A DNA stretch of 64,000 nt, taken from JANQEU01 sp965242805. GTDB lineage: Bacteria > Bacteroidota > Bacteroidia > Cytophagales > Cyclobacteriaceae. The notes under the pieces are model-generated. The model had not been told where the DNA came from. It saw nothing but the letters and a program-made list of their open reading frames with translations, and did no database searches. The translations under genes and the position numbers were made by a program. Positions 16,107 to 24,713 of the stretch are shown here, piece by piece. How positions within the stretch are numbered: the first letter of the stretch is position 1; every line of letters begins with the position of its first letter. The stretch is taken from assembly GCA_965242805.1 (NCBI GenBank), contig CBDETD010000002.1, forward strand, positions 1,984,001-2,048,000, in the 5' to 3' direction.

Positions 16107-18371
16107 ATGTCCGAAGAAACTCAGGCTGGTTATCTGAATTCGCTTAATCCGGCCCAATTTGAAGGTGTAGTTAATGTGGAGGGACCCGCCATGATCATTG
16201 CTGGTGCAGGATCCGGGAAAACCAGAGTTTTGACTTACCGAATCGCCCACCTGATCGATGCTCACAATGTTGATCCATTTAATATCATGGCTCTCACTTT
16301 TACCAACAAAGCGGCAAAAGAAATGAGGGGCAGAATCGAAGGGGTAGTTGGTAGTGACGCAAGAAATCTTTGGATGGGAACATTCCATTCCGTTTTTGCA
16401 AGGATCCTTAGAGCCGAAGGTTCAAAAATTGGATACACAAACAATTTCACCATTTACGATACGGATGATTCAAAGTCTTTGATTAAAACCATTGTAAAAG
16501 AGTTGAATCTTGATGATCAATTGTATAAACCTAATGTTGTCTACAACCGTATCTCCGGGGCTAAGAACAGGATGGTCACATGGCAGGAATATAATGCCAA
16601 TCCAATTTACAAGGATGATGACACCATCAACATGAGGCCGGAAATGGGAAGGATCTACAAGACCTACTCACAACGATGCTTCAAAGCAAACGCAATGGAC
16701 TTTGATGATCTCTTGTTGAACACAAACATTTTATTTCGGGATCATGCAGAGGTATTGAATAAGTACCAACAAAGATTTCATTATGTCCTTATAGACGAAT
16801 TTCAGGATACCAATTTATCACAATACAGTATTGCCAAGAGACTTGCCGCAGTACGCCAGAATATTTGTGTAGTAGGTGATGATGCCCAAAGTATCTATGC
16901 CTTCAGGGGAGCAGACATCCAGAATATCCTGAACTTCGAAAGGGATTACCCTGAGTTGAAAGTAATCAAACTTGAACAAAATTATCGATCAACGAAAACC
17001 ATTGTATCAGCAGCAAATTCGGTAATTAACAAGAATAAAGCTCAGTTAAAAAAAGATGTTTGGACCGAGAACCAGACCGGTGAACTAATAGAGCTCATAA
17101 AGGCAACTTCCGATAATGAAGAAGGTAAACTCGTGGCCTCTTCAATCTTCGAAGTAAAGATGCAAAACCATTCCGCCAACAAGGATTTTGCAGTGCTGTA
17201 TCGAACGAACTCTCAATCAAGAGCAATAGAAGAAGCGCTAAGAAGGGTCAACATAAAGTACCGGGTCGTTGGTGGCGTATCCTTCTATCAACGAAGGGAG
17301 ATCAAAGACCTTATTTCCTATATCCGGTTTGTGCTGAACCACGATGATGAAACAGCACTGAGGAGAATTATCAATTTACCAAAACGAGGTATTGGTCCCG
17401 GTACTGTTGAAAAATTAGTTGTTGCAGCATATGATCACGACATTTCACTTTGGGAAGTAATTCAGAATGCTAAATCCTTTATTGGAGGGCGTGGGGGTCA
17501 ACAGGTTGAGGATTTCGCAACCTTGATCAAAAGCTTCAAATTGACAATTGAGAAAAAGGAAGCCTATGACGCTGCTGCAGCGATCGCAAAAAACTCAGGA
17601 TTACTCAAGGAATTGTATGAAGACAAGACCGTCGAGGGTCTCAATAGATACGAAAATGTTCAGGAGCTTCTAAATGCCATTAAAGAGTTTACAGATGATC
17701 AGGATCGCGAAGACAAGAGTCTGAGTGGATTTCTGCAAGAGGTAGCTCTTTTGACCGATGAGGATAGAAACAAAGAAAATCAGGATGCAGTGACCTTGAT
17801 GACCATCCACATGGCTAAGGGCTTGGAATTTCCTTATGTATATGTGGTTGGTTTGGAAGAGGAGTTGTTCCCTTCGCAGATGATGCTCAATAGTAGAGCT
17901 GACCTTGAAGAAGAACGCAGGTTATTTTATGTGGCCATTACAAGAGCTAAAAACAGACTTCATTTTAGTTATGCGTTGAACAGATATAGATTTGGTAGAT
18001 TGAAAACCTGTGAGCCAAGTCGGTTTCTGGATGATGTAGACCCTTCATTCATACATGTCAATCGCAAGTATTCCACCACCGAGGTAGTGTCACCTTCCAA
18101 CAGCTATTTTGCAAAGAATTTTGTCAAGAACAATAAGAAATCTTCCAACAAATTATTTTCAGCTCCAAAGCACACACCTAGCCCCGATTTCAAACCTAGT
18201 GATACCACAAACCTTACTGAAGGCATGAAGGTTGAACACCCAAAATTTGGCTTCGGAACGGTAACGAAAATGGACATTGACGGAGCGAATCGGAAAGCTA
18301 TGGTCGCATTTGAGAAAGCAGGTGAAAAAACTCTTTTGCTTTCATTCGCCAAACTCAGGATATTGGATTAG
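16107..18371 (+). CDS. uvrD: UvrD/PcrA-type superfamily 1 DNA helicase
   Basis: ATP-dependent 3'-5' DNA helicase used in nucleotide-excision and mismatch repair and in removing RecA filaments. It has 754 residues, the normal length. SF1A motifs appear in order: Q-motif LNPAQFEGV, Walker A AGAGSGKTR at about residue 33, Ia LTFTNKAAKEM, Walker B VLIDEFQDTN at about residue 228, III GDDAQSIYAFRGA, IV QNYRST, V TIHMAKGLEFP at about residue 570 and VI VAITRAKNRL. The C-terminus has a Tudor-like domain (VEHPKFGFGTV) as in PcrA, where it contacts RNA polymerase. The next genes downstream include a FAN1-like nuclease, so this may be a repair cluster. Confidence 0.96.
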   Translation: MSEETQAGYLNSLNPAQFEGVVNVEGPAMIIAGAGSGKTRVLTYRIAHLIDAHNVDPFNIMALTFTNKAAKEMRGRIEGVVGSDARNLWMGTFHSVFARILRAEGSKIGYTNNFTIYDTDDSKSLIKTIVKELNLDDQLYKPNVVYNRISGAKNRMVTWQEYNANPIYKDDDTINMRPEMGRIYKTYSQRCFKANAMDFDDLLLNTNILFRDHAEVLNKYQQRFHYVLIDEFQDTNLSQYSIAKRLAAVRQNICVVGDDAQSIYAFRGADIQNILNFERDYPELKVIKLEQNYRSTKTIVSAANSVINKNKAQLKKDVWTENQTGELIELIKATSDNEEGKLVASSIFEVKMQNHSANKDFAVLYRTNSQSRAIEEALRRVNIKYRVVGGVSFYQRREIKDLISYIRFVLNHDDETALRRIINLPKRGIGPGTVEKLVVAAYDHDISLWEVIQNAKSFIGGRGGQQVEDFATLIKSFKLTIEKKEAYDAAAAIAKNSGLLKELYEDKTVEGLNRYENVQELLNAIKEFTDDQDREDKSLSGFLQEVALLTDEDRNKENQDAVTLMTIHMAKGLEFPYVYVVGLEEELFPSQMMLNSRADLEEERRLFYVAITRAKNRLHFSYALNRYRFGRLKTCEPSRFLDDVDPSFIHVNRKYSTTEVVSPSNSYFAKNFVKNNKKSSNKLFSAPKHTPSPDFKPSDTTNLTEGMKVEHPKFGFGTVTKMDIDGANRKAMVAFEKAGEKTLLLSFAKLRILD

Positions 18372-18460
18372 CCCTGTCTCTTCAGGATTTAGTACAATTA
18401 CACCTACATATAATTTCATTTTCTTTTGTATATTACTTTAAAATCACGCTTTTTACTCCT

Positions 18461-18727
18461 ATGGCTATATCTACCAAAGACTTTGTTCCTGAAAAGAAAA
18501 AGGGCGGAATGTTCAAATCCGGATCGATCCAGCACTTTGATGAAGTTACGCAAGCCATGAATCAGTGGATCAGTGAAGTCAACCCAGATATTATAAGCAT
18601 TGAAACCGTTGTTCTACCAAATATCCATGACAAGCAGGAAGAGGGAAGCCATGATACCGAATTATGGACAGGGGGTGAATCCAGTTCACAATGGTACCAA
18701 CTGATTAGGGTTTGGTATAGGTCCTAA
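18461..18727 (+). CDS. Small hypothetical protein
   Basis: An 88-residue protein that I do not recognise. It has no signal peptide or membrane segment. The N-terminus is Lys-rich (EKKKGGMF). The middle could form a helix (FDEVTQAMNQWISE), followed by a beta segment (ISIETVVLPNI) and a Ser/Gly loop ending in an aromatic strand (WYQLIRVWYR). It starts at ATG 18461, 89 bases after the helicase gene and 44 bases before the FAN1-like gene, all on the same strand. A link to repair is possible from position only. Confidence 0.6.
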   Translation: MAISTKDFVPEKKKGGMFKSGSIQHFDEVTQAMNQWISEVNPDIISIETVVLPNIHDKQEEGSHDTELWTGGESSSQWYQLIRVWYRS

Positions 18728-18771
18728 ATGTTCTGATTTCTTATTGATTTTTAGAACCTTTGTTTTACAAT

Positions 18772-20394
18772 ATGGAGGCAAAGGAGAAGGTCATATTACC
18801 TGAAAAGTACTATCATACCTATTTTAATCATCTCCTTACGTTTATTAAGGTCAAATCTGGACATCTATTATCATCAGAGGATGATGGTTTCATTACAGAA
18901 TATGGATCATTGTCTGAAGATGCACAATGCTTATTCATTCGGTTCTCCAATAGGAAGGGACCGTATTTCAGATTGGATAAAATCAACTACAATGAGATTG
19001 ATATTGAAAAAGCGTTCCCTGAACTTTTAGCTCACAAGTTTATTTCAGAAGTCACATCACTGGAACCGGGCATTATAAATCTATTTTTAAAGCAAGAGTT
19101 GCTGGATGCTTTCCCTAACTATGATAAAGGAATAAGGAAGTCGGAATTGGTGGATTTAATATGCTCAGAAAGAAACACCAATTCTCTTTTGGAGCAATTC
19201 CAGGTCATAAAAGTGGAAAAACAAGATGATCTGGAGTATCTCAAAATGCTATATTTCGGGCATTATAGAGGTCAGATGACTGAATTTGTCATTCGTGACA
19301 TTGGAAACATAAAATTAGAGTCCCTGGATGAGTCAAAAATGAAACCATGGTTTTCTTCTCGAGAGGAGGCCATATCACTTTTCCAAATATCAAAGATTTC
19401 ATCACTGCTTTCTTCGGCGTTGAAAGTTCTGAGTGCCTCGCAAATCGCTCAGAATCTAATATCCATTGATTTCTCGTCATTTGCGGATTTTTCAAAATCT
19501 CAAAAGGTCATGGACAGGGCCTTCTTGAAACTTGGACAACAGCTTGAAAGGGAGGATGAACCTGAATTGGCCCTGAAGTTCTACGAATACGTGATCAAAC
19601 CTCCCTCCCGTGAAAGACAAGTGAGGATATATGATCAAATGGGTCAAGTCGATGAAGCTGTACAAATTGCTGAGGAGATAAAAAAAGACTACAGAAATGC
19701 CACCGAATACATCTTCGCTAAAGATTTTTTGAATCGGCCAAAGATAAGGATCAACCGGAGTATGACCGAAAGGATTTCACATGCTGAGGTGTTGGAATTA
19801 AGTGGTCCTGGAGTAGATAGAGTAGAACAACAAGTGCTGAGTCACTTTGCAGAAAAGGGATACAATGGAGTCCATTCTGAAAATTTCCTTTGGTGCAACC
19901 TTTTTGGCCTTTTCTTTTGGGAGGAATTGTTTGACCAATCCTATGACAATTTCCATAATCCCATACAAAGAGCTTCTTCTGATCTTTTCGACCATAACTT
20001 CTTCTCCAAAAGGAAGGAATCACTTTTTCAAAAGCAAAGAAAATATAGCAGCAAGAAAAAATTTTTGGAAAAAATACTGAGTACCCACAATCAAAAGTTT
20101 GGGATCAATAATCCATTGATCTATTGGCATGAAGATTTTGAACAATTTGCAATAGCATTGGTAAAAGCACTACCAGTCAAAGCGATAATTTCCGTCTTAA
20201 TTGAAATGGCAAAAAATCTTAAGGACAATAAAACCGGATTTCCGGACCTTTTTATTTGGGATGATAAAACATACTATTTCTACGAAGTTAAATCACCTAA
20301 TGATCACCTTTCCGCCCAACAATTATTTTGGATCGACTTCATGGAGACCTGCAAAATCAACGTGAATATTCTAAGGGTGAAATACCTGAATTGA
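18772..20394 (+). CDS. VRR-NUC domain nuclease, FAN1-like
   Basis: Structure-selective nuclease related to FAN1, which cuts 5' flaps and helps unhook interstrand crosslinks. The ATG at 18772 gives 540 residues; a TTG at 18760 would add four. The N-terminal half is helical and includes a SAP-like segment (RKSELVDLI, about residue 120). The middle carries TPR-like helices (ALKFYEYVI). The C-terminal VRR-NUC domain shows its PD-(D/E)XK-type core in order: a Gln/Glu-rich helix, GFPDLFIWD with the metal-binding Asp, FYEVKSPNDHLS with Glu and Lys, and QLFWIDFM. The catalytic residues look intact. Its place after a UvrD-type helicase fits DNA repair. Confidence 0.85.
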   Translation: MEAKEKVILPEKYYHTYFNHLLTFIKVKSGHLLSSEDDGFITEYGSLSEDAQCLFIRFSNRKGPYFRLDKINYNEIDIEKAFPELLAHKFISEVTSLEPGIINLFLKQELLDAFPNYDKGIRKSELVDLICSERNTNSLLEQFQVIKVEKQDDLEYLKMLYFGHYRGQMTEFVIRDIGNIKLESLDESKMKPWFSSREEAISLFQISKISSLLSSALKVLSASQIAQNLISIDFSSFADFSKSQKVMDRAFLKLGQQLEREDEPELALKFYEYVIKPPSRERQVRIYDQMGQVDEAVQIAEEIKKDYRNATEYIFAKDFLNRPKIRINRSMTERISHAEVLELSGPGVDRVEQQVLSHFAEKGYNGVHSENFLWCNLFGLFFWEELFDQSYDNFHNPIQRASSDLFDHNFFSKRKESLFQKQRKYSSKKKFLEKILSTHNQKFGINNPLIYWHEDFEQFAIALVKALPVKAIISVLIEMAKNLKDNKTGFPDLFIWDDKTYYFYEVKSPNDHLSAQQLFWIDFMETCKINVNILRVKYLN

Positions 20395-20500
20395 TCCTTT
20401 GTGATACTATCAAATTATTAAATATACTTCGGGTTATATTTTACTTCCAAGGCCTAGGAAAATTGAAGTGATTTGACTTAATTCCTACAAATTTCCCTCA

Positions 20501-21766
20501 ATGAATATTCTTATGCTTGGTTGGGAATACCCTCCAAAAATAACCGGAGGACTAGGGGTGGCCTGTCAGGGCTTGGCGGAGGCGCTATCCAAAAAACACA
20601 ATGTAACTTTTGTGCTTCCAAAACTTCATGAAACGGCAAGTAGGAGCAAAGTTAACTTAGTAGATCTCTCAAGTAAAAAGATAGATCCCATCTATATTTC
20701 CGGCAAGACTTCAGCTGAGGAATTCGTTTCGCTCAATATTACGGAATTAATACTTCCTTATCTGCCCCCCAGGTTTTTCCGCACCCAAGATCGTGAAATG
20801 CAACCGGGTAAAGTTGAAGACTCTGCCATCAAACTACTTGATGACATCAAATTATCTGGCACCTATAGTGAAGGCCTTCTCAATGAATTAAAGAAATATG
20901 GCTTATTAGTATTCCAGTTTGCTTCAAAGCAGTCTTACGATATAGTTCATGCTCATGATTGGTTGACACTTGAAGCGGGCCTGCTTATTCAGGATAAATT
21001 AGGAATCCCTTGTATTGCCCATATACATAGCTGTGAACACGATAGAAATGGTTCGTTTGCAGATCACCGGGTAGTGGACATTGAAATGAGAGGACTTAGA
21101 AGAGCATCGGCTGTTGTCACAGTGAGTCAGGTTACAAAAAATAAACTAATTAACCATTACGGTATAGATGAAAACAAGATCACTGTAATCCCCAACGGAC
21201 AGAACCGTAAAATATCAGGTTCCAGTAACAAGGGTACGAATACCATTGGATTCATTGGACGATTTGCGGACCAAAAAGCACCCGGCAGATTCATTGACAT
21301 CGTTCGTGAATTGATCACCCTACGTCCTGAGATTAATTTTTCTATGGCGGGAGACGGTTATCTGATGGAGTCTGTTCAGAACAAAATCAAACAGGTAAAC
21401 ATTAAGAAACATGCTGAGATCTTAGGCTTTTTAAGCGCGGAAAAGGTCAGAAGATGGATGTCCAAAATGTCTGTCATTATCGCACCTTCCATTTCGGAAC
21501 CTTTTGGCCTCGTAGTTCTTGAAGCCATTGGTATCGGTGTGCCTGTGGTCGTTTCCAAAAATTCAGGAATTGCAGAATTTATTCCTGATCTAATTCAGAT
21601 AGATCATTGGGATATTCATTCATTTGCTTCAATGACTGAAAAATTGATATCCGATCATGATTTCAGAAATGAATATGTGGAAAATTGTCAGAGTAGCGCA
21701 AGAGAACTAACCTGGAAAAACTCTGCCACTTTGATGGAGGAAGTTTACCACAGCATTGGAAAATAA
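20501..21766 (+). CDS. Glycosyltransferase family 4, glycogen synthase-like
   Basis: A 421-residue GT-B glycosyltransferase. The N-terminus MLGWEYPPKITGGLGVACQG has the Lys/Gly-rich donor loop typical of glycogen/starch synthase-like proteins. HAHDWLTLEAGL at about residue 150 is the conserved acceptor-side motif. A GT4 donor site is present: VIPNG, FIGRF, and SEPFGLVVLEAIGIGVPVV with the E-x7-E pair at about residue 330. Substrates may be an ADP- or UDP-sugar and a glucan or surface glycan; the sequence does not settle this. It is followed after 145 bases by the GcvT-like gene and need not belong to that group. Confidence 0.85.
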   Translation: MNILMLGWEYPPKITGGLGVACQGLAEALSKKHNVTFVLPKLHETASRSKVNLVDLSSKKIDPIYISGKTSAEEFVSLNITELILPYLPPRFFRTQDREMQPGKVEDSAIKLLDDIKLSGTYSEGLLNELKKYGLLVFQFASKQSYDIVHAHDWLTLEAGLLIQDKLGIPCIAHIHSCEHDRNGSFADHRVVDIEMRGLRRASAVVTVSQVTKNKLINHYGIDENKITVIPNGQNRKISGSSNKGTNTIGFIGRFADQKAPGRFIDIVRELITLRPEINFSMAGDGYLMESVQNKIKQVNIKKHAEILGFLSAEKVRRWMSKMSVIIAPSISEPFGLVVLEAIGIGVPVVVSKNSGIAEFIPDLIQIDHWDIHSFASMTEKLISDHDFRNEYVENCQSSARELTWKNSATLMEEVYHSIGK

Positions 21767-21911
21767 ATTTTGTATCATTGTGAATACGATGCAGGTGATG
21801 ACGTATAAATATTATCCATATATCTCGATCCCAGGATTGTAACTTCGTCAATTTCCTTTGACTTCACAGAAGTCCCCACCCTAAATCATTTTTCATTTTT
21901 TTAGTTTTCTT

Positions 21912-23129
21912 ATGCCAATTAAGTCTCCTTTCTTTGAGCGAACCTCTGCCTTATGTAATAGTATGCAGTGGAAGGAATGGGCTGGATACTATGCAGTCAG
22001 TTCGTATGAAACTATACATGATATTGAGTATTTCGCCTTTAGGAATGCCGCAGGATTACTTGATGTCACTCCGCTATACAAATATCTTGTGAAAGGTCGT
22101 GATGCTGCCACCTTCCTATCCAGAATTATGGTTAGAGACATAACCAAATTGAAAGTAGGTAGGGTAGCATATTGTTGCTGGTGTACCGACGAGGGTAAAG
22201 TCATTGATGATGGGACCGTAATGAGAAGAGATGAAGATCTTTTCTTCGTAACTTCTGCAGATCCGTGTTTCTCCTGGTTCAGCCGATTCCTTCGGGGATA
22301 CGATGTCACTCTGGAAGATGTGTCAACCAAAAATGCAGGTCTGGCATTACAAGGTCCAACCTCGAGGGATATCCTTTCTCAAGTAGTTGGGGAATCTATT
22401 TTGGGACTGAGATATTTCGGTACGGCGGAGTTTTCATTGGACAATTACCAAGTATTCATCTCAAGGACAGGTTACACAGGTGACCTTGGCTACGAAATTT
22501 GGGTTGATAATCAAAATGCACTTAAGCTCTGGGATTCGATAATGGAAGCTGGGAGGGATTATGACCTCAGGCCAGCAGGATTAAATGCATTGGACATAAC
22601 CCGAATCGAAGCCGGTCTGATCCTTAAAGACGTGGATTATTATAACGCCTTGCACGTTCTTATTGATGATCGTAAATCAAGCCCTTTTGAAATCTCATTG
22701 GATTGGACGGTGAATCTTGATAGAATTCCGTTCATTGGGCAAAAAGCATTGAAAGCTGAAAAAGCGGCAGGTTCGGAATGGGCTGTAGTGGGGCTTGATA
22801 TTAACTGGCCGGAAGTCGAATCCCTTTACGCAAAATATGACCTACCTCCGGAAATTGATACACATGCCTGGAGAAGTTCCATTCCCCTTTATGCTGACAA
22901 AACGAAAAGAAAACAAATTGGCTATGCAACCAGTGGAACATGGTCCCCACTCCTTAAAAAGAACATTGCCCTGGCAACGATCCAAAGTGACTATAGTACA
23001 ATAGGTAAGGAAATACAGATCGAAGCCACGGTTGAACACGTCCGCCATACAGTTACCGCCTCTGTTCATAGACCCCAATTTTTCAATCCCGAAAGGAAAA
23101 CATCAATTCCAGAAGCACAAATAGTATGA
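21912..23129 (+). CDS. GcvT-like aminomethyltransferase family protein
   Basis: A 405-residue protein of the folate-dependent GcvT family, which transfers one-carbon units from aminomethyl donors to tetrahydrofolate. Conserved features are AYCCWCTDEGKVIDDGTV at about residue 82, holding the acidic residues of the folate site, ALQGPTSRDIL, SRTGYTGDLGYEIWV at about residue 190 and GLNALDITRIEAG at about residue 228. A C-terminal beta-barrel follows. It is longer than housekeeping GcvT (about 360 residues). No gcvH or gcvP lies nearby, and the stop overlaps the start of a FAD oxidoreductase gene by four bases. A demethylase or oxidase-coupled role is more likely than glycine cleavage; this is an inference. 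Confidence 0.8.
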   Translation: MPIKSPFFERTSALCNSMQWKEWAGYYAVSSYETIHDIEYFAFRNAAGLLDVTPLYKYLVKGRDAATFLSRIMVRDITKLKVGRVAYCCWCTDEGKVIDDGTVMRRDEDLFFVTSADPCFSWFSRFLRGYDVTLEDVSTKNAGLALQGPTSRDILSQVVGESILGLRYFGTAEFSLDNYQVFISRTGYTGDLGYEIWVDNQNALKLWDSIMEAGRDYDLRPAGLNALDITRIEAGLILKDVDYYNALHVLIDDRKSSPFEISLDWTVNLDRIPFIGQKALKAEKAAGSEWAVVGLDINWPEVESLYAKYDLPPEIDTHAWRSSIPLYADKTKRKQIGYATSGTWSPLLKKNIALATIQSDYSTIGKEIQIEATVEHVRHTVTASVHRPQFFNPERKTSIPEAQIV

Positions 23130-24712
23130 AATTATATGACGCAATAATTATTGGAGGTGGACATAACGGACTGATTTGTGCAGCTTATTTGGCCAAGGCA
23201 GGTCGAAAAGTGTTGGTGCTCGAAAAAAGACATGTGCTTGGAGGCGCCGCCGTGTCTGAGGAATTATATCCTGGTTTTAATTTTTCAGTGGCATCATATG
23301 TCGTAAGTCTTTTCCGTCCTCATATCGTAAGGGAGTTGGAATTGGCAAAACATGGATATGAGATCATTCCAATGGATTGCTCTTTCCTGCCTCTTCCCGA
23401 CGGAGACTCTCTAGCCAGGTGGGGTGATCCTCATCGATCCAGACGGGAGATTGCAAGGTTTAGTCAAAAAGATGCGGAAACCTACCCCGAGTTTAGTAAG
23501 ACGATGACCCTGATGGGTAAACTGGCAAAGGAATTCATCGATCACCCAGCTCCTGATATTTCTTCCCTAAATTTTAAGGAAATAACCAATCTTCTCAGGA
23601 TCGGAAAGATCGTCAAAAATCTTGGCCCAGATCTGTTGCATTTGAATACCAAACTTGTGACAATGAGTGCTTTTGATTTTCTGAATCTTTGGTTTGAATC
23701 AGAAACACTAATGGCCCCCATGTCAGTGAGTGGAATCATTGGGACGTTTCAGGGAGTACGATCTCCAGGGACTGCATATGTTTTACTCCATCATTATATG
23801 GGGCAATTGGACGGGGCTTTCAGGTCCTGGGGATTTTCAAAAGGAGGAACCGGCGGAGTAAGTCTCGCATGCGCCAGATCAGCTCAAAGTTTTGGAGCTG
23901 AAATTAGAACGGAATCACCTGTAGAGGAGATATTGATCCGGAATGGCAAGGCCGAAGGTGTAGTCCTTGAAAATGGAGATGAAATAAGATCAAAACTTGT
24001 CGTCTCCAATCTTGATCCGAACCGAACTTATTTGAAGATGATCGGGGAGAACCATCTTTCCGATGAGATATTAAGTGAGATCAGAAGATATAAGCTACGA
24101 GGAAGTTCCGGCAAAGTGAACCTCGCCCTGGACAGAGCACCTGAATTTTCATGCAGACCCGGAGTTGGTGACCATATAAAAGGTGATATTGCAATAGCTC
24201 CATCTATTGACTATTTGGAAAAAGCTTTTGATCAGGCAAAGTATGGAGAGTTTTCTACCCGGCCATACATCAATGCAGTTGTCCCCACACTTACAGATCC
24301 TTCATTGGCACCACCTGGCAAGCATATTCTGTCCTGTTTTGTTCAATATGCACCGTACCAGATCAAGGAGGGACCTGAAAACTGGCCAAAATTGAGAGAA
24401 AGCTTTGGTGATGCCGTTGTCGATACAATGGCGGAATACATTCCTGGATTGAAAGATATGATATTGTATCGACAGGTACTCACACCCTGGGACCTGGAAC
24501 AGCAATTCGGACTCACAGAAGGCAATATTTTTCATGGCGAATTGAGCCTTGAACAATTGCTGTTTCAAAGACCAGTTACCGGATTTGCCAAATACAAGAC
24601 TCCTGTAAAAAATATCTGGATGTGTGGTTCGGGAACTCATCCAGGAGGAGGAATAATGGGAGCAGGCGGCGAATTATGTGCAAAAACAATCTTAAAATCT
24701 AGATCCATCTGA
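23126..24712 (+). CDS. FAD-dependent oxidoreductase, PYROXD2/phytoene desaturase-like (copy 1)
   Basis: A 528-residue COG1233-type flavoprotein. The dinucleotide-binding motif IIIGGGHNGLICAAYLAKAG starts at residue 7. LEKRHVLGGAAVSEE carries the ribose-binding Glu. The C-terminal FAD segment is IWMCGSGTHPGGGIMGAGG near residue 500. The body matches PYROXD2-like proteins more than true carotenoid desaturases, and no crt genes are nearby. It overlaps the GcvT-like gene by the ATGA junction and is followed after one base by a paralogue, so the three are almost surely cotranscribed. The substrate is unknown; an amine or other C-N bond oxidation would fit with a folate-linked partner. Confidence 0.82.
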   Translation: MKLYDAIIIGGGHNGLICAAYLAKAGRKVLVLEKRHVLGGAAVSEELYPGFNFSVASYVVSLFRPHIVRELELAKHGYEIIPMDCSFLPLPDGDSLARWGDPHRSRREIARFSQKDAETYPEFSKTMTLMGKLAKEFIDHPAPDISSLNFKEITNLLRIGKIVKNLGPDLLHLNTKLVTMSAFDFLNLWFESETLMAPMSVSGIIGTFQGVRSPGTAYVLLHHYMGQLDGAFRSWGFSKGGTGGVSLACARSAQSFGAEIRTESPVEEILIRNGKAEGVVLENGDEIRSKLVVSNLDPNRTYLKMIGENHLSDEILSEIRRYKLRGSSGKVNLALDRAPEFSCRPGVGDHIKGDIAIAPSIDYLEKAFDQAKYGEFSTRPYINAVVPTLTDPSLAPPGKHILSCFVQYAPYQIKEGPENWPKLRESFGDAVVDTMAEYIPGLKDMILYRQVLTPWDLEQQFGLTEGNIFHGELSLEQLLFQRPVTGFAKYKTPVKNIWMCGSGTHPGGGIMGAGGELCAKTILKSRSI

Positions 24713-24713
24713 T

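Noticed and set aside
20395..20500. Possible RNA gene in the gap before the glycosyltransferase
   Set aside because: No cloverleaf, strong hairpin or terminator is present in the 106 bases.
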